A DNA stretch of 8,602 bases from Rhodocyclaceae bacterium (lineage in GTDB: Bacteria > Pseudomonadota > Gammaproteobacteria > Burkholderiales > Rhodocyclaceae), in the NCBI GenBank assembly GCA_020849155.1, contig JADLGU010000128.1:1-8602 (forward strand), read 5' to 3'. A program made the position numbers and the translations under genes. The notes beneath the pieces are model-generated. The model was not told the origin of the DNA. It worked only from the letters and a program-made list of their open reading frames with translations, and searched no databases. Shown here in pieces: positions 1-7,171 of this stretch. Position 1 is the stretch's first letter, and each line of letters begins with the position of its first letter.

Positions 1-224
<224 letters not shown>

Positions 225-225
<1 letters not shown>

Positions 226-1871
226 TGTCCGACCGGCACTTCGCCTTCTGGCCGAAGGGCCAGCCGCGCAGCATGAGCGTGCCGGCGACCTCGTTGTTCT
301 ACAACGCCGAGGTCTCGGCGGCGCGCTACCCCGACAAGCCCTATCTGGTCTTCTACGACACGACGGTCAGCTTCGCCGAGTTCCGCGACGAAGCCGAGCG
401 CCTCGCCGGCTTCCTGCAGCAGGAATGCGGGGTGAAGAAGGGCGACCGCGTGCTGCTCTTCATGCAGAACAGCCCGCAGTATGCCATCGGCTACTACGGC
501 ATCCTGCGCGCCGACGCGGTGGTGGTGCCGGTGAACCCGATGAACCTCGCCAACGAGCTGCGCCATTACGTCAAGGACAGCGGCGCCACGGTGGCCCTGG
601 TCGCGCAGGAGCTGTCTGCGCAGATGCAGCCGCTGTTGGAGGAGGGGTTGAAGCACATTCTGGTCGCCGCCTATTCCGATTACCTGAAGGTTCCTACCGA
701 CCTCAATGTGCCGGCGTTCGTCGCTGCGCCGCGCCAGGCCATTCAACAGGTCGGCGTGTCGCTGTGGTCCGATGCCCTCGCGCTCAACCTGCGCCCCGGC
801 CCGGCGACCGCCGGCCCCGACGACCTCTGCGTCATGCCGTATACCTCCGGCACCACCGGCCAGCCGAAGGGCTGCATGCACAGCCACCGCACGGCGATGC
901 ACACCCTGATTGCCGGCGAATACTGGTTCAACATGAAGCCCGATACCGTGCGCCTGGCGGTGCTGCCGTTCTTCCACGTCACCGGCATGCAGGGCAGCAT
1001 GAGCGGGCCGCTCTATACCGGCGCTTCAGTCGTTCTGCTGCCGCGCTGGGACCGCGACGCCGCCGCCCGGCTTATCCAGCGCTACAAGGTCGGCGCGTGG
1101 ACCGCGATCCCGACCATGGTGGTGGACTTCCTCGCCAACCCGCATCTGCCCGACTACGACCTCTCCAGCATCCAGCGCATGAGCGGCGGGGGCGCGGCGA
1201 TGCCGGAGGCGGTGGCGCAGAAGCTCGCCGACATGGGCATCACCTACGTCGAGGGCTACGGGCTCTCCGAAACCATCGCCCCGAGCCACATCAATCCGCC
1301 CGATCGCGCCAAGAAGCAGTGCCTCGGCATCCCCCTCTACGACGTCGACAGCCGTGTCGTGGACACCGACTTTCGCGAGCTGCCGCCGGGCGAGGCGGGC
1401 GAGGTCGTCACCTGCGGCCCGCAGGTCTTTCTCGGCTACTGGAACAACCCGCAGGCCACCGAGGCGGCCTTCGTGACAATCGACGGCAAGCGCTTCTTCC
1501 GCACCGGCGACATCGCCCGCATCGACGAGGACGGCTATTTCTTCATGGTCGACCGCGCCAAGCGCATGATCAACGCCTCCGGCTACAAGGTCTGGCCGGC
1601 CGAGGTCGAGGCGCTGCTCTACGGCCATCCGGCCATCCAGGAGGCCTGCGTCATCGGCGCAAGAGACGCCCATAGGGGCGAAACGGTGAAGGCGGTGGTG
1701 GTGCTCAAGGAAGCGAGCCGCGGCAATGTGAGCGAGCAGGACGTCATCGGCTGGTCGCGCGCCAACATGGCTGCCTACAAGGCGCCGCGCATCGTCGAAT
1801 TCGTCGAGGCCCTGCCCAAGTCCGCCACCGGCAAGATCCTCTGGCGGGCGCTGCAGGAGAAGGAACCATAA
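225..1871 (+). CDS. AMP-forming acyl-CoA synthetase (long/medium-chain fatty acid--CoA ligase type)
   Basis: A complete 548-residue member of the ANL adenylating superfamily, of normal length for a fatty acyl-CoA ligase. It activates a carboxylic acid with ATP and then CoA, giving acyl-CoA, AMP and PPi in the cytoplasm. Visible motifs in order: phosphate-binding loop YTSGTTGQPKG (206-216), the aromatic substrate-side segment FFHVTG (about 250-255), GYGLSET (344-350), the TGD motif in FFRTGDIARIDEDGYFF (about 425-440), the hinge around D443 in MVDRAKRMINASGYKVWP, and the C-terminal catalytic lysine in PKSATGK (K537). All key residues appear intact. The start overlaps the stop of the upstream dehydrogenase and is preceded by a purine-rich GAAGAGAAG stretch that can act as ribosome binding site. 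The pairing with an ACAD10/11-like dehydrogenase suggests its substrate feeds that enzyme; chain length and hydroxylation cannot be told from sequence alone. Confidence 0.94.
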
Positions 1872-1873
1872 CT

Positions 1874-1899
1874 CCCCTCTCCCGCTTGCGGGAGTGGGG
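1874..1899 (+). terminator. hairpin, possible terminator; dispersed GC-rich palindrome
   Basis: Three bases after the ligase stop there is a strong inverted repeat. The arms CTCCCGC (1879-1885) and GCGGGAG (1888-1894) are separated by TT, and beyond a single T-T mismatch the stem continues for four more pairs (CCCC 1874-1877 with GGGG 1896-1899). No U-run follows; instead a G-rich tail comes after it. It may still cause termination or protect the 3' end, but it is not a canonical intrinsic terminator. The same CCCTCTCCC-type element recurs near 7972-7995, so it belongs to a dispersed palindrome family. Confidence 0.6.
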
Positions 1900-1924
1900 T
1901 CGGGGGGGAGGGCCCGCAACATAT

Positions 1925-1968
1925 CCTTACACTTCCTTACCCCCGCGACAAAGTTTCCGCCCTCCCGC
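1925..1968 (+). promoter_or_regulatory. tentative regulated promoter region of the 95-residue protein gene
   Basis: Two copies of CCTTAC (1925-1930 and 1935-1940) lie exactly 10 bases apart, one helical turn. This arrangement is common for OmpR-family response regulator sites. A weak -10-like TAAGCT follows at 1963-1968 and there is no good -35, which would fit an activator-dependent promoter. This is a pattern reading only; neither regulator nor transcription start is known. Confidence 0.25.
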
Positions 1969-2007
1969 TGGCTAAGCTGTCTCCAACGCAACGCAAAGGA
2001 GACTGCC

Positions 2008-2295
2008 ATGAATCCACGCAACGCCAAAGCCAACCTGGTCCGGGCGTCCATCGCCTTCCTGGTCGGCGAAACCGTCCGCAGCGGCCGCGGCCTCCTGCGC
2101 AGCCGCATCTTCATGCTGATCCCGGAAGGCGGCGGGGCCATCACCCGGCGCGAGCTCGGCGCCAACGAAACCGTCGACGTCCGCGACCAGGCCACCCGTC
2201 AGGTCCAGCGCCTGCGCGCCGCCGAAGTCTCCCTCTATCGCCACAGCCTGCTGTTCGGCGGGAAGACCTGGCGGATCATGAACATCGTCGGATAA
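2008..2295 (+). CDS. hypothetical protein, 95 residues
   Basis: I do not recognise this protein. The reading frame is open from further upstream (an ATG at 1894), but that start lies inside the G-rich hairpin region, has no ribosome binding site and adds low-complexity sequence. The ATG at 2008 is preceded by AAAGGAGAC with about 7 bases spacing, a very good ribosome binding site, so I chose it. The product is basic, with an Arg-rich N-terminal half (about residues 1-35), a short hydrophobic stretch FMLIPEGGGAI (35-45), a charged probable helix (about 57-73) and a compact end containing LLFGGKTWRIMNIVG. There is no signal peptide, no convincing transmembrane helix and no metal-binding motif. 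It sits alone between the ligase hairpin and the CHAT gene on the same strand; codon use is GC-rich and native-looking, supporting a real gene. Cotranscription with the CHAT gene 86 bases downstream is possible but not shown. Confidence 0.75.
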   Translation: MNPRNAKANLVRASIAFLVGETVRSGRGLLRSRIFMLIPEGGGAITRRELGANETVDVRDQATRQVQRLRAAEVSLYRHSLLFGGKTWRIMNIVG

Positions 2296-2299
2296 GAAT

Positions 2300-2330
2300 C
2301 CCGTTCCTTCCCGCTAATGACCGAAACGGG
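2300..2330 (+). terminator. weak hairpin followed by T-rich tract after the 95-residue protein gene
   Basis: CCCGTT (2300-2305) and AACGGG (2325-2330) form a 6-bp inverted repeat with a 19-base loop, immediately followed by TTTATATT. The long loop makes it a poor intrinsic terminator, but its position five bases after the stop codon fits that role. It overlaps the dyad and -10-like element described next, so one of the two readings may be wrong. Confidence 0.3.
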
Positions 2331-2346
2331 TTTATATTCCGGTCAT
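2317..2346 (+). promoter_or_regulatory. dyad over a -10-like element upstream of the CHAT gene
   Basis: ATGACCG (2317-2323) and CGGTCAT (2340-2346) are a perfect 7-bp inverted repeat with a 16-base spacer. Inside the spacer lies TATATT (2333-2338), a 5/6 match to the sigma-70 -10 box. Transcription would begin near 2345 and give a leader of roughly 37 bases before the CHAT start. No good -35 box is present at the right distance. A dimeric regulator bound across the dyad would cover the promoter, so an operator is plausible, though unproven. Confidence 0.35.
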
Positions 2347-2381
2347 AGCCATTCGCCATACGGCGGGACAAGGGAGGGGAT

Positions 2382-5300
2382 ATGCGTCTTGTCACGAGGA
2401 AGGGCATAGTTGCGTCCTGCAGTCATCTGATTGTCGTTGCCTTCGTCTGTTTCCCCTCTTTTTCCTTCGGCCAGGCGGTATCTCCGCCACGCACCATGGC
2501 CGACCTCATTCCGCTGTTCGACAAATACACGCCGGACCAGGCACAACTTGCCAGCCATCGGCAGGAATTAGGGCAAGAACCCCCGCAGAATGCCGGACAA
2601 GGCGATCTGGGGAAGTTCTATTTCAAGCGGGGAGTCACCGCATTCGATCTGGGCGAAAACACCCGGGCCATGCAGGATTTGAAGAAGGTGCTCGAACTCG
2701 GTAGCCCGCCCGAGCGCATCGCATCCCTCAGCAGGCTGGGATGGCTGGAGTTCATCGAAGGCGACCCAGCGAAAGGGCTGGATACAATCAAGCGCGGTCT
2801 CGAACAAATCCCCGCCTGGCATGGTGGCAGGCTCGATGTGCTCGGCTTGTATGCCATCGTCGCGGCACAGATGGGTCGCCTGGACCTGGTTGGGCCGACG
2901 ACCAAGGAGATTATCGATGTCGTGAACTGGAATCGGTCCATGAGAGCCTGGCACCTCTTCGAGCATCTCTATCTTGAAAGACAGAACCGTTTTGTAGGCT
3001 TCGCGTTGAAGGAGGTAGGGAAACTGACGGAAGCCGAAGCGGCGCTGAGAGAAGCGCTACGCCAGGGTGATCTGGATGTGCCGTATTTCGAGCGAAGGCG
3101 GAATGCGGGACTGCCAGGCTATTCCACTGCCGAACGTGACCTTTTCCGGACCCAGACGAAAGCCATGCTTGCCGAAGTGCTGGCCAAGCAGGGCCGCACG
3201 CTGGAGGCCGAACTCCTGATGCGCGAATCCTTGCGGGAAATTCTGTCCGGCAACGGACCGCCAGAACGGCTCGTACTGATTCTGGCTGTTGCCCTGGAGA
3301 CATTGACTTCGCTGGACCGACTTGCCGAAGCGGAAGCGATGGCCAAAGCAGGCCTTGGCATTCTGGCGAGAACCGGAGCGAAACCTGATGGCATGGCGTA
3401 TCTATTGCTGCGCCGATCGCTAGCCGATGCCATGGCGGGGCAAGGCCGTTACGAAGAGTCTGCCAAGGAGGCCTTGGCGCTCGCCGAGGCAGTCAAAACA
3501 AGCCATCCATGGTTGTCTGAAGCGGCACGCCTTGGCTCTCCCGAGATCGGCCTGGCGCTCGGCCGCAGTGGCAAAGCGGAACAGGGCCTGGCTATGCTCG
3601 ATGCGCAATATGCCAGCTCGTCGCAATGGCGCGGACGCGAACATCCTCGAAGCGCAGTCATCCAGGGCTATCGCGGTGTGGTGCGGTGGCAGGCTGGCGA
3701 GAAATCCGGTGCCCTCAACGACCTACGTGCTGCTGTGGAAATACTCCTTGCCCACCATGGGGAGACGTATGAACAACCTGCTCCGGGTGAAGTGCGCCGC
3801 TTTGGCCTGATTCTCGATACCTATCTGTCGGCGCTGGGTGATGCCGCCGCGTCGCCGCCGTCCGGCCTGGATCCCGTAGCTGAGGCGTTCCGTCTGGCCG
3901 ACGCTTTGCGTTCGCGCAAAATACAGACAGCCATTTCCGCATCCGCAGTCCGCGCTGCGGCGGACACCCCCGAGCTCGCCGCCCTGGTGCGCAAGCTACA
4001 GGATTTAGGTGGTGAAGAGGAGGCACTGATCAAGATTCTCTTCAACATGTCCATGCTGCCGCCGGAGAAGCAGTTGCCCAAGGTGATGGAGGACATGCGC
4101 AAGCGGCTCGAAGCCATCAAGCCCGAGCGCGCCGCCTTCGCCAAGGAGGTCAGAACGCGATTCCCAGCCTATGCCGAACTGGTCAGACCCAGCCCGGCGT
4201 CGATTCAGGACATCCAGACCGTACTGCAGGCCGGAGAGGCATTCATCTACGTGCTGCCGACGGAGAAGAACACGCTGGTCTGGGCCATTCCGAAGAATGG
4301 CAAGCCGGCCTTCGTTGCTGCGCGGATCGGCACCGGAGAGTTGGAGGGGATCGTCAGGCGGCTCCGCGAAAGCCTCGATATCGGCTCTGTCGGGCTGGAT
4401 CAATTGCCGCCTTTCGATTTGCAGGCAGCCCACCGCCTGTACAGCTTGCTGCTGGCGCCGGTCGCAGCCGGCTGGGAAGGGGCTAGCCATCTCTTCGTCA
4501 GCTCAGGAGGCAGCCTGTCGCAGTTGCCCATGGCTGTGCTGCCCACGGCGTCGGTTAAAACATCGTCAGCCAAGCCTGCGTTCTCCGAATATCGCAAGGT
4601 GCCCTGGCTTATCAGGAAGGCGGCCATTACCGAATTGCCGTCGGCGAGTGCGTTGATCGCATTGCGCAAGATGAAGCCGGGCAGTCAAGGACGCTCCGTC
4701 TTCGTCGGCTTCGGTGATCCCGATTTCGGAGCCGGCGGGAATGTGAAGACGGCCATGGCAATACGACGCAACCTGGCCGTGACGCGCGCCGTTGGCAAGG
4801 ATATCGCCGAACAGAATCGGGTGGATTGGCTTGCCTACAGTCAGTTGCCGCCACTGCCGGATACGCGCGAGGAACTGCTCGCCGTGGCACAGGCGCTGGG
4901 CGCCAAGCCCGAGGCCGATGTCTATCTCGGAAGCAAGGCGAGCAAGAAGACGATCTTGGGCCTGAATCTCGCCGACAGGCGCATCGTCGCCTTCGCCACG
5001 CACGGCTTGCTGGCCGGCGATTTCCCTGGGCTCGACCAGCCAGCCTTGGCTATGGCCAGCTCGGGATCGGCCGACGAAGGGCTGCTCAAGCTGGAGGAAA
5101 TCCTGAAGCTCAAACTCGATGCCGATTGGGTGGTCCTATCTGCCTGCAACACGGCGGCAGGAGACGGTGAAGGCGCGGAAGCCATTTCTGGCTTGGGGCG
5201 CGGCTTTTTCTATGCCGGCGCGCGCGCCCTGCTTGCCACGCACTGGCCGGTGGAAACGGTATCGGCGAAAGAACTGGTGAAGGGGATATTTTCCCGCTAC

Positions 5301-5447
5301 TCTGGTGCGGCAGGCTTGTCGCGTGCCGAGTCGCTCCGTCGCGCCATGTTGGCCATGATCGACGAGACCGCAGCGCCGACACATACCTACGCTCACCCGA
5401 TGTTCTGGGCGCCCTACGCGGTTATCGGCGATGGCGGTAATCGCTAG
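2382..5447 (+). CDS. exported TPR-CHAT protein (caspase-like CHAT protease domain)
   Basis: A 1021-residue protein in three parts. Residues 1-30 or 1-32 are a Sec signal peptide: basic MRLVTRKG, hydrophobic core LIVVAFVCF, and a likely cut after SFG or GQA. Residues about 75-470 hold tetratricopeptide-like helix pairs, for example FYFKRGVTAFDLGENTRAM (79-97). A helical linker (about 520-600) contains FPAYAELVRP (594-603), a sequence common just before CHAT domains. The CHAT domain (about 660-1020) includes LFVSSGGSLSQLPM (705-718), the His motif FATHG (H874) and the Cys motif LSACNTAAGDGEG (C922), followed by GRGFFYAGARALLATHWPV. CHAT domains are clan CD (caspase/separase-like) and several cleave proteins; the His/Cys pair here is intact. 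AGGGAGGGG sits just before the ATG. Codons such as ATA, TTA, AGG and AGA occur, and the gene is clearly less GC-rich than its neighbours. The stop overlaps that of the convergent tonB-like gene. Target and trigger are unknown. Confidence 0.94.
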   Translation: MRLVTRKGIVASCSHLIVVAFVCFPSFSFGQAVSPPRTMADLIPLFDKYTPDQAQLASHRQELGQEPPQNAGQGDLGKFYFKRGVTAFDLGENTRAMQDLKKVLELGSPPERIASLSRLGWLEFIEGDPAKGLDTIKRGLEQIPAWHGGRLDVLGLYAIVAAQMGRLDLVGPTTKEIIDVVNWNRSMRAWHLFEHLYLERQNRFVGFALKEVGKLTEAEAALREALRQGDLDVPYFERRRNAGLPGYSTAERDLFRTQTKAMLAEVLAKQGRTLEAELLMRESLREILSGNGPPERLVLILAVALETLTSLDRLAEAEAMAKAGLGILARTGAKPDGMAYLLLRRSLADAMAGQGRYEESAKEALALAEAVKTSHPWLSEAARLGSPEIGLALGRSGKAEQGLAMLDAQYASSSQWRGREHPRSAVIQGYRGVVRWQAGEKSGALNDLRAAVEILLAHHGETYEQPAPGEVRRFGLILDTYLSALGDAAASPPSGLDPVAEAFRLADALRSRKIQTAISASAVRAAADTPELAALVRKLQDLGGEEEALIKILFNMSMLPPEKQLPKVMEDMRKRLEAIKPERAAFAKEVRTRFPAYAELVRPSPASIQDIQTVLQAGEAFIYVLPTEKNTLVWAIPKNGKPAFVAARIGTGELEGIVRRLRESLDIGSVGLDQLPPFDLQAAHRLYSLLLAPVAAGWEGASHLFVSSGGSLSQLPMAVLPTASVKTSSAKPAFSEYRKVPWLIRKAAITELPSASALIALRKMKPGSQGRSVFVGFGDPDFGAGGNVKTAMAIRRNLAVTRAVGKDIAEQNRVDWLAYSQLPPLPDTREELLAVAQALGAKPEADVYLGSKASKKTILGLNLADRRIVAFATHGLLAGDFPGLDQPALAMASSGSADEGLLKLEEILKLKLDADWVVLSACNTAAGDGEGAEAISGLGRGFFYAGARALLATHWPVETVSAKELVKGIFSRYSGAAGLSRAESLRRAMLAMIDETAAPTHTYAHPMFWAPYAVIGDGGNR

Positions 5448-5953
5448 CGCAGCCTGAACACCACCGGCAATATCACCTCCCGCGCCTCCGCCTCCGGCAG
5501 GCTGCCCATGGCGAAGGCGGCCTTGATGGCGGCCTCGTCGAGGATGCGGTGGCCGCTGCCGGCGGCGACTTGCGCATCGCGTATCGCCCCATCCCCGTCC
5601 AGCGTCAACAGCAGGCGCACCTCGCCCTCGAGGCCGCGCGCCACCGCTTCGGGCGGATAGAACAGCACTTCGGAGAGCTTGCGCTGGGCCGCTGCCTCGG
5701 GCGTGCGCGGTGCCGGGCGGCGGCCTTTCGCCTCGGTTGGCGTCGGCGGCGTGGCCGGGCGGCCGGAGGCCTCATCGGCGAGCGTGTCCTTCAGCACCGG
5801 CTCGGCCGGCCGCACCTGCGCCGGCGGCAGGATCCGGGCGCTGATCGCCGTGCTGGGCAGACCGACTTTTCCCTGCGGCAGGCCGAACCCCAGCAGGGCC
5901 AGATGCAGGGCGAGCGAGGCTGACAGGGCGAATAGCAGGCGGCGGTTGCGCAT
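5444..5953 (-). CDS. TonB family energy transducer (small, orphan)
   Basis: A 169-residue inner-membrane protein reading leftwards. Residues 6-25 are a single transmembrane helix. It carries Ser13 and His17 with the S-x3-H spacing found in the TonB helix that contacts ExbB/ExbD. A Pro/Ala-rich periplasmic linker follows (about 26-95, with PPAQVRPAEP and RPATPPTPTEAK). The C-terminal TonB domain (about 96-169) has FYPPEAVARGLEGEV, then LTLDGDGAIRDAQVAAGSG and ILDEAAIKAA, the usual YPxxA...G and D-G-x-v order. TonB proteins pass proton-motive energy from ExbB-ExbD to outer-membrane receptors. It is shorter than E. coli TonB (239 residues), and no exbB, exbD or receptor gene lies in the window, so it is an orphan copy or a TolA-like relative. 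The start at 5953 has only a weak upstream purine match, so a different start is possible, but this one places the basic MRNRR directly before the helix. Its final codons overlap the CHAT stop. Confidence 0.9.
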   Translation of the reverse strand: MRNRRLLFALSASLALHLALLGFGLPQGKVGLPSTAISARILPPAQVRPAEPVLKDTLADEASGRPATPPTPTEAKGRRPAPRTPEAAAQRKLSEVLFYPPEAVARGLEGEVRLLLTLDGDGAIRDAQVAAGSGHRILDEAAIKAAFAMGSLPEAEAREVILPVVFRLR

Positions 5954-5992
5954 GCGGGGTTGTCAGGAGTCAAGCCTATCGAAGCCGTATTT

Positions 5993-6001
5993 TGCTATAA
6001 A
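5993..6001 (+). promoter_or_regulatory. extended -10 promoter of the ankyrin gene
   Basis: TGCTATAAA matches the extended -10 consensus TGnTATAAT with one difference. It is the most AT-rich spot in the 54-base gap between the divergent tonB-like and ankyrin genes, and no good -35 is needed for this promoter class. Transcription should begin 6-7 bases after the box, at about 6007-6008, which is at the ATG itself. Confidence 0.5.
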
Positions 6002-6007
6002 TGCGCC

Positions 6008-7150
6008 ATGCGAGCCCTGTTATCCCCGCTGCTGCCCCTTCTGGCGATCCTTGCCTGCCTGCTGCGCCCGGCCTGGGCCGCGCCGCCCACGCCGCTCGAA
6101 TACGGCGTCGCCGTCGAGGCCGGCAACACCTGGGCCGTCAGGAAGTGGCTCGACGAGGGCCTGCCCCCGGACTACATGGCCGACCGCATCGGCAGCGGCC
6201 TGATGATCGCCGCCTGGAACGGCAATCTCGAACTGATGCGCCTGTTCATCGAGCGCGGCGCCGACGTCAATCTCTCCAACCGCTTCGACGAGCAGGCCCT
6301 GCAGCTGGCCGCCTGGCGCGGCCACGACGAAGCCGTGCGCCTGCTGCTGGAGCGCGGCGCCAGCATCAATCGCGGCGGCAAGCAATGGAGCGCCCTGCAT
6401 TACGCCGTCTTCGCCGGCCACGCCGAGGTGGCCCGCCTGCTCATCGGCCGGGGCGCCGACGTCAACGCCCGCAGCCCCAACGACTCCACCGTGCTGATGA
6501 TGGCGGCCCGCGAAGGCCATGCCGACCTGGCCCGCGCCCTGCTCGAGGCCGGCGCCGACACCGCGCCGATCAACGAGTGGGGCGACAACGCGCTGGCCTT
6601 CGCCATGCGCAACAAGAACTATGGCATCGCCAAGATGGTGTCGAGCGCCGGGGAATTCGCCAAGGCCGCCAAGGCCCCCGAGGCCTTCGGCCCGGCCCGC
6701 AAGTCGGTTGCCGCGCCGCCCGAGATCGCCGAGATCGTCGAGAAGATGCGCCAGGCCCAGGCCGAGGGCAAGCCCACCGACGAGCTGCGCAAGGCCCTCT
6801 ACGCCGCGCTTGCCCTGCACCGCCACGACAGCGAGGTGCAGACCCTGAAGACCAGGAAGGGCAAGGGCGGCAAGCCCGAGGTGCTGGTCATCACCGCCCA
6901 GCGCAAGGAAGCCGGCCGGGAGCGCGCCGAGCTGCTCTACGAGGCGGTCAAGGCCGGCGCCGCCGTCACCACCCCGGCCCAGGCCGCCAAGGGCGCCGAC
7001 GGGCCCTCCGAAATCAGCGGGATCCTCGAGCGGCTGCAGCAGGAGCAGGGCAGGAAGGGCCGCAAGCGCTCCACCGCCGAGCTGCGCCGCGAGCTGCAGG
7101 AAGCCGTCGCCAGGTTCAGGAAAGAGGCCGAAGCGGAGCGGGCGAGATGA
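6008..7150 (+). CDS. exported ankyrin-repeat protein with duplicated C-terminal helical module
   Basis: A 380-residue protein. The frame could be opened by a TTG at 5960, but the ATG at 6008 gives a proper signal peptide: MRALLSPLLPLLAILACLLR followed by PAWA, with cleavage expected after residue 24 (AWA/AP). Ankyrin repeats fill about 28-215 in roughly 33-residue steps. Clear copies begin near GLMIAAWNGNLELMRLFIE (64-82), QALQLAAWRGHDEAVRLLLE (96-115), SALHYAVFAGHAEVARLLIG (128-147) and TVLMMAAREGHADLARALLE (161-180), with GADVN-type turns. Ankyrin stacks bind proteins; exported ones work in the periplasm or outside. The C-terminal 150 residues are Lys/Arg/Glu/Ala-rich and probably helical, holding two related modules (about 237-272 and 332-371). 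There is no Shine-Dalgarno before 6008. It is divergent from the tonB-like gene, with the HAD gene 21 bases behind it in the same frame, so the ankyrin and HAD genes probably form one transcript. Confidence 0.92.
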   Translation: MRALLSPLLPLLAILACLLRPAWAAPPTPLEYGVAVEAGNTWAVRKWLDEGLPPDYMADRIGSGLMIAAWNGNLELMRLFIERGADVNLSNRFDEQALQLAAWRGHDEAVRLLLERGASINRGGKQWSALHYAVFAGHAEVARLLIGRGADVNARSPNDSTVLMMAAREGHADLARALLEAGADTAPINEWGDNALAFAMRNKNYGIAKMVSSAGEFAKAAKAPEAFGPARKSVAAPPEIAEIVEKMRQAQAEGKPTDELRKALYAALALHRHDSEVQTLKTRKGKGGKPEVLVITAQRKEAGRERAELLYEAVKAGAAVTTPAQAAKGADGPSEISGILERLQQEQGRKGRKRSTAELRRELQEAVARFRKEAEAERAR

Positions 7151-7171
7151 GGCCTGCCCCGGGCGTCCGCC

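Noticed and set aside
1945..1968. GCGACA with TAAGCT as a standard sigma-70 promoter
   Set aside because: The spacer is only 12 bases, too short for a -35/-10 pair.
1894..2007. Longer N-terminus for the 95-residue protein from the ATG at 1894
   Set aside because: That ATG lacks a ribosome binding site and lies in the G-rich palindrome; the ATG at 2008 has an excellent AAAGGAG.
1026..2195. A 389-codon minus-strand frame over the ligase end and the 95-residue protein gene
   Set aside because: It crosses a hairpin and two genes, has low-complexity composition and no start signal; it is an antisense shadow.
2382..5447. CRISPR-associated TPR-CHAT protease (craspase type)
   Set aside because: There is no CRISPR array or Cas gene in the window, and the signal peptide argues against a cytoplasmic partner; the shared TPR-CHAT architecture alone is not enough.
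5960..6007. TTG start giving 16 extra residues to the ankyrin protein
   Set aside because: It would bury the signal peptide behind a non-typical leader and would lie upstream of the best promoter; the ATG at 6008 starts the signal peptide exactly.
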